DNA of 64,000 bases from Variovorax paradoxus (GTDB taxonomy: Bacteria; Pseudomonadota; Gammaproteobacteria; Burkholderiales; Burkholderiaceae_C), in contig NZ_CP123990.1 of NCBI RefSeq assembly GCF_029919115.1, forward strand, positions 2,542,001 through 2,606,000, written 5' to 3'. Every line of letters begins with the position of its first letter. The first letter of the stretch is position 1. The position numbers and the translations under genes were made by a program. The notes beneath the pieces were generated by a model, which saw nothing but the letters and a program-made list of their open reading frames with translations, was not told the DNA's origin and ran no database searches. Of the stretch, positions 45,493 to 55,482 are shown piece by piece.

Positions 45493-45515
45493 TCGACCAC
45501 TGATCGGCCGGCAAA

Positions 45516-45543
45516 CAAAAAAGGACCCGCGGGTCCTTTTTTC
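45516..45543. terminator. Bidirectional Rho-independent terminator
   Basis: AAAAAAGGACCCGCGGGTCC followed by seven T: a perfect stem with A and T runs on both sides. It serves the NmrA-like gene on the plus strand and fumC on the minus strand. Confidence 0.9.
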
Positions 45544-45558
45544 ATGGGCGAGACGGTC

Positions 45559-46956
45559 TTACCGGCCCGTCATGTTTTCAGGCACCACCCACTGGTCGAA
45601 CTGTTCGGCCGTGAGGTGCCCCGAAGCGATTGCCGCTTCGCGCAGGCTCGTGCCTTCCTTGTGCGCCTTCTTTGCGATGTAGGCCGACTTGTCGTAGCCG
45701 ATGTGCGTGTTGAGCGCGGTCACCAGCATCAGCGAGCGCTGCACCAGCTCGGTGATGCGCTCGCGGTTCGGCTCGATACCCACCGCGCAGTGGTCATTGA
45801 AGCTCACCATGCCGTCGGCCAGGAGGCGCACGCTCTGCAAGAAGTTGTGCGCCACCATCGGCCGGAACACATTGAGTTCGAAGTTGCCCGAAGCGCCGCC
45901 GATGTTGATGGCCACGTCATTGCCGAACACCTGTGCGGCCAGCATCGTGACGGCTTCGCTCTGCGTCGGGTTGACCTTGCCCGGCATGATCGACGAGCCG
46001 GGCTCGTTTTCGGGAATGCTGAGTTCGCCGATGCCGCTGCGCGGGCCGCTCGCGAGCCAGCGCACGTCGTTGGCAATCTTGGTCATGCTGGCCGCCAATG
46101 TCTTGAGCGCGCCGTGCGCATGCACCAGCGCATCGACGCTGGCCATGGCTTCGAATTTATTCGGCGCGGTCACGAAAGGCAGGCCCGTGAGTTTGGCCAG
46201 TTCGGCCGCCACCTGCTCCGCATAGCCCTTGGGCGCATTGAGTCCGGTGCCCACGGCGGTGCCGCCGAGCGCCAGTTCGCACAGGTGCGGCAGCGCGGCG
46301 CGCACGTGCGCTTCGCAGTGCGCGAGTTGCGCCACGTAGCCCGAGAACTCCTGACCCAGCGTGAGCGGCGTGGCGTCTTGCAGGTGGGTGCGGCCGATCT
46401 TCACGATGTCGGCAAAGTCCTTCGACTTTTGCTCGAGCGTGCCGCGCAGCTTGGCGATGGCCGGCAGAAGCTTGTGCGTGATGGCCTCCACGGCGGCCAC
46501 GTGCATCGCAGTGGGGAACACGTCGTTGCTCGACTGGCTGCGGTTCACGTCGTCGTTGGGATGCACCAGGCGCCCTTCCCCGCGCTCGCCGCCGAGCAAT
46601 TCGCTTGCGCGGTTGGCCAGCACCTCGTTCACGTTCATGTTGGTCTGCGTGCCCGAGCCGGTCTGCCACACCACGAGCGGAAACTCGCCCGGGTGCTTGC
46701 CGGCGATGACTTCATCGGCCGCGGCAACGATGGCCTTGGTCTTCTTTTCGTCCTGAAGGCCCAGTGCGTGGTTGACCACGGCCGATGCTCGCTTGACCTG
46801 CGCCAGCGCCTTGATGATCTCGCGCGGCTGCTGCTCGCCTGAAATGTCGAAGTTCTGCAGCGAGCGCTGCGTTTGCGCGCCCCACAGCTTGTCGGCCGGC
46901 ACGTCGATCGGACCGAAGGTATCGCGCTCGGCACGGGTCTTGGGGGAAGTCGTCAT
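45559..46956 (-). CDS. fumC: Fumarate hydratase class II
   Basis: Iron-independent, oxygen-stable fumarase of the TCA cycle, 465 residues from [12 protein letters not shown]. The superfamily signature [16 protein letters not shown] and [13 protein letters not shown] are present, with the active-site His-containing [12 protein letters not shown] class I fumarase gene lies 4 kb away, so the organism has both types. Confidence 0.96.
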   Translation of the reverse strand: MTTSPKTRAERDTFGPIDVPADKLWGAQTQRSLQNFDISGEQQPREIIKALAQVKRASAVVNHALGLQDEKKTKAIVAAADEVIAGKHPGEFPLVVWQTGSGTQTNMNVNEVLANRASELLGGERGEGRLVHPNDDVNRSQSSNDVFPTAMHVAAVEAITHKLLPAIAKLRGTLEQKSKDFADIVKIGRTHLQDATPLTLGQEFSGYVAQLAHCEAHVRAALPHLCELALGGTAVGTGLNAPKGYAEQVAAELAKLTGLPFVTAPNKFEAMASVDALVHAHGALKTLAASMTKIANDVRWLASGPRSGIGELSIPENEPGSSIMPGKVNPTQSEAVTMLAAQVFGNDVAINIGGASGNFELNVFRPMVAHNFLQSVRLLADGMVSFNDHCAVGIEPNRERITELVQRSLMLVTALNTHIGYDKSAYIAKKAHKEGTSLREAAIASGHLTAEQFDQWVVPENMTGR

Positions 46957-47088
46957 GAGAAAAGCTCCGCAATCATGGAAGGTCGCGCCACCTGATCGGA
47001 CGCGGGCCCCAGTATCCGCCAATAAGAATGGCTCGCATTTGACGGGGCCATTCGGCCCGCCGCCAAACATCACGTTACGCCCGTCGGG

Positions 47089-47118
47089 TTGACCCGCGTC
47101 ATGTCAAAAAGTTATAAT
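47089..47118 (+). promoter_or_regulatory. Sigma-70 promoter of proVWX
   Basis: TTGACC (47089-47094) and TATAAT (47113-47118) are separated by 18 bases, one of the closest matches to consensus in the window. Transcription should start near 47125. Confidence 0.75.
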
Positions 47119-47457
47119 CGTGGGCTCCAGACGACCAACAAGTCATGTTGATCGGCCCTGCACTACTCGCGGATCTCCGAATCCCGTCGCGGTGCAAGGT
47201 TCTCGCGCCGGGCCCTGTCCGGCAAAACCGGCCGGATCGTTTCCGGCCCCACTGCCACGCCACCTTTCGGCGGGCACTGGTTTCGTCGCCACGTCGTCTT
47301 CAGTGCCTGTCGGCAGCCCCAGAGGTTCGCCGGGCCATTGCACGCGTTTTCTCGCGCTCTGTGTTCAGCCTGCCCCTCGGCTGATGGCGTGACCGTTGCC
47401 GCCTTCTGCTTCAGGGGCGGTGCTGTGTCAAAACATCTCACAAGGAGTCCCCGGCGT
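47119..47457 (+). promoter_or_regulatory. Long untranslated leader of proVWX
   Basis: About 330 bases lie between the predicted start of transcription and the proV ATG. They hold a small hairpin CAACA-AGTCA-TGTTG (47136-47150), GC-rich self-complementary stretches (CCGGCAAAACCGG near 47219), and at the end AAGGAG (47442-47447). A 79-codon open frame (47145-47384) has no recognisable product. I match it to no known riboswitch. A structured osmotic-control leader is possible. Confidence 0.45.
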
Positions 47458-48711
47458 ATGGCCAAAGGAATTCTCATCGACCACGTCTTCAAGGTGTTCG
47501 GCGATTCACCCGAGCAGGCACTCGAACTGGTCCGCCAAGGTTTTTCGAAGAAGGAAATCCTCGCGCAAACGGGCCAGTCGATCGGCGTGTTCGATGCCAC
47601 CTTCGAGATCCAGGCCGGTGAGATCTTCGTGATCATGGGCCTCTCGGGCTCTGGCAAGTCGACGCTGGTGCGCCTCCTGAACCGGCTGATCGAGCCGACC
47701 GCCGGGCGCATCGTGATCGACGGCGCAGACATCAACGAGCACTCCGACGCCAGGCTGCGCGCACTGCGCCGCAAGGACATCAGCATGGTGTTCCAGTCGT
47801 TTGCGCTCATGCCGCACATGACGGTGCGCGAGAACACCGCGTTTGGCCTGGAGCTCTCGGGCACCGGCAAGAAGGAGCGCCTTGCGCAAGCCGACTTGGC
47901 GCTTGCGCAGGTGGGCCTGGCGGGCTGGGGCGACAGCTACCCCGACGAACTCTCCGGCGGCATGCAGCAGCGCGTGGGCCTGGCGCGGGCGCTGGCTTCA
48001 GACCCTTCGATCCTGCTGATGGACGAGGCCTTCTCGGCGCTCGACCCGATCATCCGCACCGAGATGCAGTCGGAGCTGCTGCGGCTGCAGAAAGAGCAGC
48101 GCCGCACCATCGTCTTCATCTCGCACGACCTCGACGAAGCGATGCGCATCGGCGACCGCATTGCGATCATGAAGGACGGCCACGTGATCCAGGTCGGTAC
48201 GCCCGACGAGATATTGCGAAGCCCCGCGGACGACTACGTGCGCAGCTTCGTGCGGGGCGTCGACGCGGCGGCCGTGTTCAAGGCGGCGGACATCGCGCGC
48301 AAGTCGCTGACGGTTGTGTGCGAGCACCCGGAGCGTGGTGCGCGCGCGGCACTCAAGCTGCTCGAAGACCAGGACCGCGAGTTCGCCTATGTGGTGAATC
48401 CGAACAAGCGCTACCTCGGTGTGGTTTCGGCCGACACGCTGCGAACCGCGCTCGACGGGCATTCGGGCTCGCTGGGGCTGCAGCACGCGTTCCTGGCCGA
48501 CCTGCCGCGCATCGACGCCGAGGCGCCGGTGGCCGGCCTCATCGGCCAGCTCGCGCAGGCGCCGTGCGCGCTGCCGGTGGTGGCGAACGACGGCCGCTTC
48601 TGCGGTGCGATCAGCAAGACGACGTTGCTCAAGTTCCTCGACCGCGACACGCCGCCGATCGAGCCCGTCCTGCCCAATGCCGCGCCCGCCCTCGCTGCCG
48701 AACCGCACTGA
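47458..48711 (+). CDS. proV: Glycine betaine/proline ABC importer, ATP-binding subunit
   Basis: 417-residue ATPase. Walker A MGLSGSGKST (60-69), signature ELSGGMQQRVG, Walker B ILLMDEAFSALDP and the H-loop in VFISHDLDEAM are present, followed by a C-terminal pair of CBS-like domains. The N-terminal VFGDSPEQALELVRQGFSK is typical of ProV/OpuAA. ATG 47458 has AAGGAG 10 bases upstream. It energises osmoprotectant uptake; the CBS domains may sense ionic strength. Confidence 0.95.
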   Translation: MAKGILIDHVFKVFGDSPEQALELVRQGFSKKEILAQTGQSIGVFDATFEIQAGEIFVIMGLSGSGKSTLVRLLNRLIEPTAGRIVIDGADINEHSDARLRALRRKDISMVFQSFALMPHMTVRENTAFGLELSGTGKKERLAQADLALAQVGLAGWGDSYPDELSGGMQQRVGLARALASDPSILLMDEAFSALDPIIRTEMQSELLRLQKEQRRTIVFISHDLDEAMRIGDRIAIMKDGHVIQVGTPDEILRSPADDYVRSFVRGVDAAAVFKAADIARKSLTVVCEHPERGARAALKLLEDQDREFAYVVNPNKRYLGVVSADTLRTALDGHSGSLGLQHAFLADLPRIDAEAPVAGLIGQLAQAPCALPVVANDGRFCGAISKTTLLKFLDRDTPPIEPVLPNAAPALAAEPH

Positions 48712-48731
48712 ATTCACGAAGTCCCTGAACG

Positions 48732-49877
48732 ATGAACGACAACACACTTCCTTCCGACCTGAGCACGCCCGCAACCCCCACCTTCGTCGATCCGTGGGAA
48801 GCACTCTCGGCTGCGCCCGACACATCGGCCACCAGCGGCTGGCTCGACGCCCCCGTCGACATGGCCCATCCATTGCCCGGCCCGGCCGATGCCATGGCCG
48901 GCGGACTGCAACTGCACCGCCTCTGGGACGGCTCCCTTCCCGTCGAATCCTGGATCAACCAGGGCCTCGGCTGGGTGGTCGAGCATTTCCGCCCCTTCTT
49001 CCAGGCCGTGCGCCTGCCCATCGACAGCACGCTGAACTGGGTGCAGGGCCTGCTGACCGGCCTGCCGACGCTCGCGATGATCGCGCTCATCGGTCTGTTC
49101 GCCTGGCAGTTCGCGGGCCGCGCGCTCGCCATCGGCACCACGGTGGCGCTGCTGCTCGTGGCCATGCTGGGCATCTGGCCCGAGGCGATGGTCACGCTGT
49201 CGCTCGTGCTGACCTCGCTGGTGTTCTGCTTGATCATCGGCCTGCCGCTCGGCATATTGCTGGCCAGCAGCGAGCGCGCCCAGCACCTCACGCGCCCGGT
49301 GCTCGACGCGATGCAGACCACGCCGGCCTTCGTGTACCTGGTGCCGGTGGTGATGCTGTTCGGCATCGGCAACGTGCCGGGCGTGATCGTGACGATCATC
49401 TTTGCGCTCGCCCCGCTCGTGCGCCTGACCAACCTGGGCCTGCGCCAGGTGCGGCCCGACCTGATCGAGGCTGCGCGCGCCTATGGCGCCTCGCCCTGGC
49501 AGATGCTGGTGAAGGTGCAACTGCCGCTGGCCATGCCGTCGATCATGGCGGGCATCAACCAGGCGCTGATGCTTTCGCTGTCGATGGTGGTGATCGCTTC
49601 GATGATCGCCGTCGGCGGCCTCGGCCAGATGGTGCTGCGCGGCATTGGCCGGCTCGACATGGGGCTGGCCACTGTGGGCGGCCTGGGCATTGTTCTGCTG
49701 GCTATTTCGCTCGACCGCCTCACGCAGGCCATGGGCAAATCGCGCCGCAGCGCCGGTCGCCGCTGGTGGCATGCCGGCCCCGCCGGGTTTGCACTACGCC
49801 TGCTGCAGCGGCTCGTGAGTGCGCCGCAGCGCGATGCGAGCGAGCCGGCTCCCGCCCTTTCCACGCAAGCGCAATGA
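48732..49877 (+). CDS. proW: Glycine betaine/proline ABC importer, permease subunit
   Basis: 381-residue ProW-type permease. A hydrophilic N-terminal extension of about 95 residues precedes the membrane domain, as in E. coli ProW. The EAA loop is [26 protein letters not shown]. It lies 20 bases after proV. Confidence 0.94.
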   Translation: MNDNTLPSDLSTPATPTFVDPWEALSAAPDTSATSGWLDAPVDMAHPLPGPADAMAGGLQLHRLWDGSLPVESWINQGLGWVVEHFRPFFQAVRLPIDSTLNWVQGLLTGLPTLAMIALIGLFAWQFAGRALAIGTTVALLLVAMLGIWPEAMVTLSLVLTSLVFCLIIGLPLGILLASSERAQHLTRPVLDAMQTTPAFVYLVPVVMLFGIGNVPGVIVTIIFALAPLVRLTNLGLRQVRPDLIEAARAYGASPWQMLVKVQLPLAMPSIMAGINQALMLSLSMVVIASMIAVGGLGQMVLRGIGRLDMGLATVGGLGIVLLAISLDRLTQAMGKSRRSAGRRWWHAGPAGFALRLLQRLVSAPQRDASEPAPALSTQAQ

Positions 49878-49899
49878 CCACCACGCAGGAATCCGACGC

Positions 49900-50907
49900 A
49901 TGAAGAAGACCAGTCTCATCATCGCCCGCAGCCTGCTGGCGCTCGGCTTCACCGCCTTCTGCATGGGCGCACAGGCCGCCAACGACCTGCCCGGCCAAGG
50001 CGTGACCGTGCAGCCGCTCAAGAGCTCGCTCGCCGAAGAAGCGTTCCAGACGCTGCTGGTGATGCGCGCGCTCGAAAAGCTCGGCTACAGGGTGGAACCC
50101 ATGAAGGACCTCGAGCCCGCCACCGAGCACCTGGCCATCGCCAACGGAGACGCCACTTTCATGGCCAACCACTGGAGCCTGCTGCACGCCGACTTCTACA
50201 AGAACAGCGGTGGCGATGCCAAGCTGTGGCGCAAGGGCGTGTATTCGGACGGTGCGGTGCAGGGCTACCTGATCGACCGCAAGACGGCCGAGCAGTACAA
50301 CATCACCAACATCGCGCAATTGAAAGACCCGGCCATCGCCAAGCTGTTCGACGCAGACGGCGACGGCAAGGCCGACCTCACCGGCTGCAACCCGGGCTGG
50401 GGCTGCGAACTGGCGATCGAGAGCCACCTGACGGCCTACCAGCTGCGCGACACCGTCACGCACAAGCAGGGCAGCTACGCCGCGCTGATGGCCGACACCA
50501 TCGCCCGCTTCAAGCAGGACAAGCCGGTGCTGTACTACACGTGGACGCCGTACTGGGTGAGCGCCGTACTGCGCCCGGGCGCGGACGTTGTGTGGCTGCA
50601 GGTGCCCTCCTCTTCCTCCCAGGGCGGCAATGCAGACACGCAACTCCCCAACGGCAAGAACTACGGTTTCCAGGCCAACCAGGAGCAGATCGTCGCCAAC
50701 CGGGCTTTCGTCGAGAAGAATCCGGCCGCCGGCAGGCTGTTCGAAGTGATGAAACTGCCGATCGGCGACATCAACGCCCAGAACCTGCGCATGAGCCAGG
50801 GCGCCAGCACCCAGCAAGACCTGGAGCGCCACGCGGACGGCTGGATCCAGGCGCACCGGCCGCTGTTCGAGGGCTGGATCGAGGAAGCCCGGGCCGCCGC
50901 AAGGTAG
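49900..50907 (+). CDS. proX: Glycine betaine/proline periplasmic binding protein
   Basis: 335-residue ProX with a Sec signal cleaved after GAQA. Trp residues expected in the betaine cage occur in MANHWSLLH and YYTWTPYWVS. A CNPGWGCE pair of cysteines fits the disulfide seen in ProX proteins. AGGA lies just before the ATG, 22 bases after proW. Confidence 0.94.
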   Translation: MKKTSLIIARSLLALGFTAFCMGAQAANDLPGQGVTVQPLKSSLAEEAFQTLLVMRALEKLGYRVEPMKDLEPATEHLAIANGDATFMANHWSLLHADFYKNSGGDAKLWRKGVYSDGAVQGYLIDRKTAEQYNITNIAQLKDPAIAKLFDADGDGKADLTGCNPGWGCELAIESHLTAYQLRDTVTHKQGSYAALMADTIARFKQDKPVLYYTWTPYWVSAVLRPGADVVWLQVPSSSSQGGNADTQLPNGKNYGFQANQEQIVANRAFVEKNPAAGRLFEVMKLPIGDINAQNLRMSQGASTQQDLERHADGWIQAHRPLFEGWIEEARAAAR

Positions 50908-50966
50908 AACGCGGCGGCTGAGATAATCGGGGGGCGTTTCCACACTCCAAAGAACACCCCCCCACC

Positions 50967-52520
50967 ATGACGACCACGATCCAGCAGGCCGACCTGATCG
51001 AATCGATCAGCGCCGCGCTGCAGTACATCAGCTACTACCACCCCGCCGACTACATCGCACACCTGGCCAAGGCCTACGAGCGCGAGCAGAGCCCCGCCGC
51101 CAAGGACGCCATTGCGCAGATCCTCACCAACAGCAAGATGAGTGCCACGGGCCACCGCCCGATCTGCCAGGACACCGGCATCGTCAACGTGTTCCTCAAG
51201 GTGGGCATGGACGTGCGCTGGGGCGGCTTCACCGGCTCGCTGGACGACGCCGTCAACGAAGGCGTGCGCCGCGGCTACAACCACCCCGACAACACGCTGC
51301 GCGCCTCGGTCGTGGCCGATCCGCAGTTCGACCGCAAGAACACCAAGGACAACACGCCCGCGGTGATCTTCACCGAAATCATTCCGGGCAACACGGTCGA
51401 AGTGACGGTGGCGGCCAAGGGCGGCGGCAGCGAGAACAAGAGCAAGCTGGTCATGCTGAACCCCGGCGACAGCGTGGTCGACTGGGTGCTGAAGACGGTG
51501 CCCACCATGGGCGCCGGCTGGTGCCCGCCCGGCATGCTGGGCATCGGCATTGGCGGCACGGCCGAGAAAGCCGCGCTGATGGCCAAGGAAAGCCTGATGG
51601 ACGACCTCGACATGCACGAACTGCAGGCCAAGAAGGCCTCGGGCGCCGAACTCAGCAAGGTCGAGGCGCTGCGCATCGAACTGTACGAGAAGGTCAACGC
51701 CCTGGGCATCGGCGCGCAGGGCCTGGGCGGCCTGGCCACCGTGCTGGACATCAAGATCAAGATGTACCCGACGCATGCGGCCAGCAAGCCCGTTGCCATG
51801 ATTCCCAACTGCGCGGCCACCCGGCATGCGCACTTCGTGATGGACGGCAGCGGCGCGGTGTACCTCGATCCGCCGTCGCTCGACCTGTGGCCCGACGTGA
51901 ACTGGGCGCCCGACGAGAAGAAGAGCAAGCGCGTCGATCTCGACAAGCTCACGCCCGCCGAAGTGGCAAGCTGGAAGCCGGGCGACACCCTGCTGCTCAA
52001 CGGCAAGATGCTCACCGGCCGCGACGCCGCGCACAAGCGCATCCAGGGCATGCTGGCCAAGGGCGAGAAGCTGCCGGTCGACTTCACCAACCGCGTCATC
52101 TACTACGTCGGCCCGGTCGATCCGGTCGGCGATGAGGCCGTGGGCCCGGCAGGCCCGACCACGGCCACGCGCATGGACGGCTTTACCGAAATGATGCTGG
52201 CCGAAACCGGCCTGATCGCGATGATCGGCAAGGCCGAGCGCGGCCCGGTTGCCATCGAAGCCATCAAGAAGCACAAGAGCGCCTACCTCATGGCCGTGGG
52301 CGGTGCAGCCTACCTGGTAAGCAAGGCCATCAAGACCGCCAAGGTGGTGGGCTTCGAAGACCTGGGCATGGAAGCGATTTATGAGTTCGACGTGGTCGAC
52401 ATGCCCGTGACGGTGGCAGTCGACGCGGGCGGCACCAGCGCGCACATCACCGGCCCGGCCGAGTGGCAGAAGCGCATTGCCAGCGGCGAGTTCAAGACCA
52501 TCATGATGGAAGAAGCTTGA
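50967..52520 (+). CDS. fumA: Fumarate hydratase class I (iron-sulfur)
   Basis: 517-residue [4Fe-4S] fumarase, with both the alpha and beta regions fused in one chain. Cluster cysteines are candidates in PICQDTG, GWCPPG and MIPNCAATRH. It is 59 bases after proX and is followed by murI with overlapping codons. It duplicates the reaction of fumC, but is oxygen-sensitive in other bacteria. Confidence 0.93.
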   Translation: MTTTIQQADLIESISAALQYISYYHPADYIAHLAKAYEREQSPAAKDAIAQILTNSKMSATGHRPICQDTGIVNVFLKVGMDVRWGGFTGSLDDAVNEGVRRGYNHPDNTLRASVVADPQFDRKNTKDNTPAVIFTEIIPGNTVEVTVAAKGGGSENKSKLVMLNPGDSVVDWVLKTVPTMGAGWCPPGMLGIGIGGTAEKAALMAKESLMDDLDMHELQAKKASGAELSKVEALRIELYEKVNALGIGAQGLGGLATVLDIKIKMYPTHAASKPVAMIPNCAATRHAHFVMDGSGAVYLDPPSLDLWPDVNWAPDEKKSKRVDLDKLTPAEVASWKPGDTLLLNGKMLTGRDAAHKRIQGMLAKGEKLPVDFTNRVIYYVGPVDPVGDEAVGPAGPTTATRMDGFTEMMLAETGLIAMIGKAERGPVAIEAIKKHKSAYLMAVGGAAYLVSKAIKTAKVVGFEDLGMEAIYEFDVVDMPVTVAVDAGGTSAHITGPAEWQKRIASGEFKTIMMEEA

Positions 52521-53329
52521 GCCTGGTCGGCGTGTTCGACAGCGGTGTCGGCGGGCTCAGCGTGCTCGCCGCGCTGCGCGCCGAGCTGCCGCACGAGCGC
52601 TTCGTCTATTTTGCCGACACCGCCTACGCGCCGTATGGCGAGCGCGGCGATGCCTATGTGATCGAACGCTCGCGAAAGGTGACCGAACAGCTCATCGGCG
52701 AGCACGGCATCAAGGCATTGGTGGTGGCCTGCAACACGGCCACCACGGCCGCTATCCACCTGCTGCGCGCAGAGCATCCGGGGTTGCCCATCGTGGGCCT
52801 GGAGCCTGCGCTCAAGCCGGCCGTGGCAACAAGCCGCACAGGGCACATCTCGGTGATGGCCACGCGCGGCACGCTGGCCAGCGCCAAGTACGCGGCGCTG
52901 CGCGGATCTTTTGCCCGGTCTGCAACCGTGCGCGCCGTGCCCTGCGACGGACTCGTGAAGGCCATCGAAGGCCTCGACACCGCGGCCATTGCCGCGCTGT
53001 GCGAACGCTACATGGCTGAGGCCGGGCCTTTCGGCGATGCACCCGGCCAGGTCGATACCGTGGTGCTCGGTTGCACGCACTACCCGCTCGTGAAGAACGA
53101 ACTGCAGCGCCATGCACCGCCAACGCTGCGCTTCATCGACACCGGCGCGCCGGTTGCGCAGCAAACCCGGCGCGTGCTGGCTTCGCTCGGGCGCCTCGCA
53201 GGCAGCGGCGAGGGAGGACTGGTCCTGCAGGGCAGCGGCGACTTGGCCGTGCTCGAAGCTGCCGCCGCGCACTGGCTGCAAAAGCCCCGGCAACAAGATG
53301 CGGCAGCGCCCGCAGCAACCGCCGCCTGA
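52517..53329 (+). CDS. murI: Glutamate racemase
   Basis: Makes D-glutamate for peptidoglycan. 270 residues. Catalytic cysteines are Cys72 (VVACNTATTAA) and Cys186 (VLGCTHYPLV), and the opening GVFDSGVGGLSVL is the family signature. A TTG start at 52517 is chosen: it overlaps the fumA stop (TTGA) and has GGAAG upstream, while the in-frame upstream ATG would lie within fumA and add unrelated residues. Confidence 0.92.
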   Translation: MSLVGVFDSGVGGLSVLAALRAELPHERFVYFADTAYAPYGERGDAYVIERSRKVTEQLIGEHGIKALVVACNTATTAAIHLLRAEHPGLPIVGLEPALKPAVATSRTGHISVMATRGTLASAKYAALRGSFARSATVRAVPCDGLVKAIEGLDTAAIAALCERYMAEAGPFGDAPGQVDTVVLGCTHYPLVKNELQRHAPPTLRFIDTGAPVAQQTRRVLASLGRLAGSGEGGLVLQGSGDLAVLEAAAAHWLQKPRQQDAAAPAATAA

Positions 53330-53340
53330 AACCGTTCGGC

Positions 53341-54120
53341 ATGCGCCTGGTCTTGCGCCACACCCTGCTCCTGCTGTGCCTCTCGGCCGCAGGCCTCAGC
53401 CACGCGGCCTGCGAAAGCGGCCTGGCCGAGCGCATGCACGCGAAGCTGTATCCGAACCGCGCGCTCGACGAACGGCTCGCCGCATGCAAGCCCTGGCCGG
53501 CGTTTCCGGGGCGCAGCATCGTGGTGCTGCCCGTGCCGCGCGAAACCAGCAGTACCGGCGCCAAGGTGTTCGACCTGGAGCTGCTGCTGATCCAGCGGCC
53601 GGACAACGGCAACACCGAGCGCGACACGGTCATCGGCCGTGTCTTCCAGCCCGAAGCGCTTGACGAAGACAACGCCACGGCCATCCAGGACGTTCGCATC
53701 GACACTTCGCGCTACGTGCTGTCGTCCGACACGCGTGCCTTCGGGCTGCGCGTGCGCTACAAGAGCACGGCACCCGGCAGCTCGGCTGCGAGCGAAACCA
53801 TTCGCCTCTACGTGCATCACGGAAGCAAGTTGCGCCAGGTGCTGCAAGAAGTAGAACTCGACCACGACAGCGGCGAATGGGACAGCACCTGCACCGGCCG
53901 ATTCGAAAAACTGCGCACCATGCTTTCGGTCGGCAAATCGACCAGCAACGGCTACGCCGACCTGCAACTCTCGCGCACGCTGGTGCAAAGCCATGCGCAA
54001 ATGCAGGAAGACCTGGGCTGCACTGAAAAAGCCCTGCTTACACGGTTGAGCAATGTGACGCTGCGCTACGACGGTGATCGGTACCGGGTACCGAAGTCCC
54101 TGCAGCCGCAAATGCCCTGA
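53341..54120 (+). CDS. Exported protein of unknown function
   Basis: 259 residues with a clear signal peptide (MRLVLRHTLLLLCLSAAGLSHA). The mature part begins ACESGLAERMHAKLYPNRALDE and contains four cysteines (in ACES, AACK, STCT, LGCT) that could form two disulfides. It appears beta-rich in the middle. I do not recognise a family. It lies 11 bases after murI and may be co-transcribed, suggesting an envelope role, but that is weak inference. Confidence 0.75.
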   Translation: MRLVLRHTLLLLCLSAAGLSHAACESGLAERMHAKLYPNRALDERLAACKPWPAFPGRSIVVLPVPRETSSTGAKVFDLELLLIQRPDNGNTERDTVIGRVFQPEALDEDNATAIQDVRIDTSRYVLSSDTRAFGLRVRYKSTAPGSSAASETIRLYVHHGSKLRQVLQEVELDHDSGEWDSTCTGRFEKLRTMLSVGKSTSNGYADLQLSRTLVQSHAQMQEDLGCTEKALLTRLSNVTLRYDGDRYRVPKSLQPQMP

Positions 54121-54135
54121 CCTGCCGGCTTTTTT

Positions 54136-55443
54136 TTATCTATCGGCTGTGCGCAGGGCCGCGGCCCGGCCCCGCGCCATGTCGATGGGCAGCAACAGCA
54201 ACAGGCCGACCACGAACAACGCCGCCGTCGAGAGAATGGCAATGCGCTGGTTGCCGCCAGCGGCCCAGGCAATGGCGCCGAACATCAGTGGACCGATGAT
54301 GCTCGCCAGCCGCGTGGCGAAGGTCCAGAGGCCGAAGAACTCGGCGAGCTGCTGTGGCGGCGCGAGATAGCCGGTCATTGCGCGGCCAGCCGATTGGCTC
54401 GAGCCCATGGCGAGCCCCGCAATGGCCGCGGCCCACCAGAAGGCTCCCTTGGTGGTTGCCAGGGCGGCAATTACGCACACCGCAATCCACGCCACCAGCG
54501 TGGCGGCCAGCGAAACCTTGTGGCCGATGCGGTCTTGCACATAGCCGAAGCTGAACGCCCCCAGCGCGGCTGCCAGGTTGAGCACGAAGATCAGCACCAT
54601 GGTCTCGCTTGCAACGAAGCCGATGACCTGTTCTGCATAGATGGCTGCGAGCGTGATGGCAACCGCCACCCCGCCCTGGTAGAAAACGGTGCAGACCAGG
54701 AGCCGCATGAAATCGCGGTACGCACGGGCCTGCACAAAGGTGTTGCGCAGTCGCTGCCAGGTGCCCAACGCCTCGATGGCGGCCTGGGGCTGCGCGCGCT
54801 CTGGCAGCAACGCAAAGGTAGCGCACGCCGCCCCGCCGTAGATGGCCGCCGTGATCAGCATGGTGACCGGAACGAAGTGCGAAGCCGGCAGCCCCTTGGC
54901 CTGGGCCGAAAGGACATAAGCCAGGCACAAGCCGAGCGCAAGCATGCCGCCGACGTAGCCGAAGCTCCATCCCCAGCCGCTGACCTTGCCCATTCCCTCG
55001 GCTGTTGCGAGTTCGGGCAGGAAAGCGCCGGTCAACGACTCGCCGTACGAATAGAAGGTGTTCGAGACGATCACCAGCAGCATGGCCAGGGCCACGCCTT
55101 CGGCCCCGGAGAAGCCCGGTGTGAGCGCGAGCGCGGCCGTTGCAACGACGCAGCCGAGGGTCGCAACGGCAAGCACGCGTTTCTTGGCTGCACGCCGGTC
55201 GGCCCAGGCCCCTATGGCGGGCATGGAGAGCATGACGATGGCGTAGGAGACGCTGAGTGCCGCCGTCCATGCAAAGGCCGCCCAAGGCGCGCCCTTGGCG
55301 ATGCCGCCCACGAAGTAGGCGGCAAACACGGCCGTGATGACGACCGTGGTGTAGCCCGAGTTGGCAAAGTCGTACATCGCCCAGCCGAACACCTCGCGCT
55401 TGCGCACGCCGGCGTTCAGGGCGGAGGACGGAAACAGCGCCAT
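54136..55443 (-). CDS. MFS transporter, UMF1 family
   Basis: 435-residue major-facilitator protein with about twelve helices. The opening REVFGWAMYDFANSGYTTVV is the signature of UMF1/Atg22-like transporters. Relatives export amino acids from yeast vacuoles; bacterial substrates are unknown. It converges on the unknown exported protein gene. Confidence 0.87.
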   Translation of the reverse strand: MALFPSSALNAGVRKREVFGWAMYDFANSGYTTVVITAVFAAYFVGGIAKGAPWAAFAWTAALSVSYAIVMLSMPAIGAWADRRAAKKRVLAVATLGCVVATAALALTPGFSGAEGVALAMLLVIVSNTFYSYGESLTGAFLPELATAEGMGKVSGWGWSFGYVGGMLALGLCLAYVLSAQAKGLPASHFVPVTMLITAAIYGGAACATFALLPERAQPQAAIEALGTWQRLRNTFVQARAYRDFMRLLVCTVFYQGGVAVAITLAAIYAEQVIGFVASETMVLIFVLNLAAALGAFSFGYVQDRIGHKVSLAATLVAWIAVCVIAALATTKGAFWWAAAIAGLAMGSSQSAGRAMTGYLAPPQQLAEFFGLWTFATRLASIIGPLMFGAIAWAAGGNQRIAILSTAALFVVGLLLLLPIDMARGRAAALRTADR

Positions 55444-55482
55444 GCGGCGTTGATCAGGGCGCCGGAGCCTTCGCGAACCGCG

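Noticed and set aside
47145..47384. 79-codon open frame in the proV leader
   Set aside because: No good ribosome-binding site and no family resemblance; kept only as a possible leader peptide, not as a gene.
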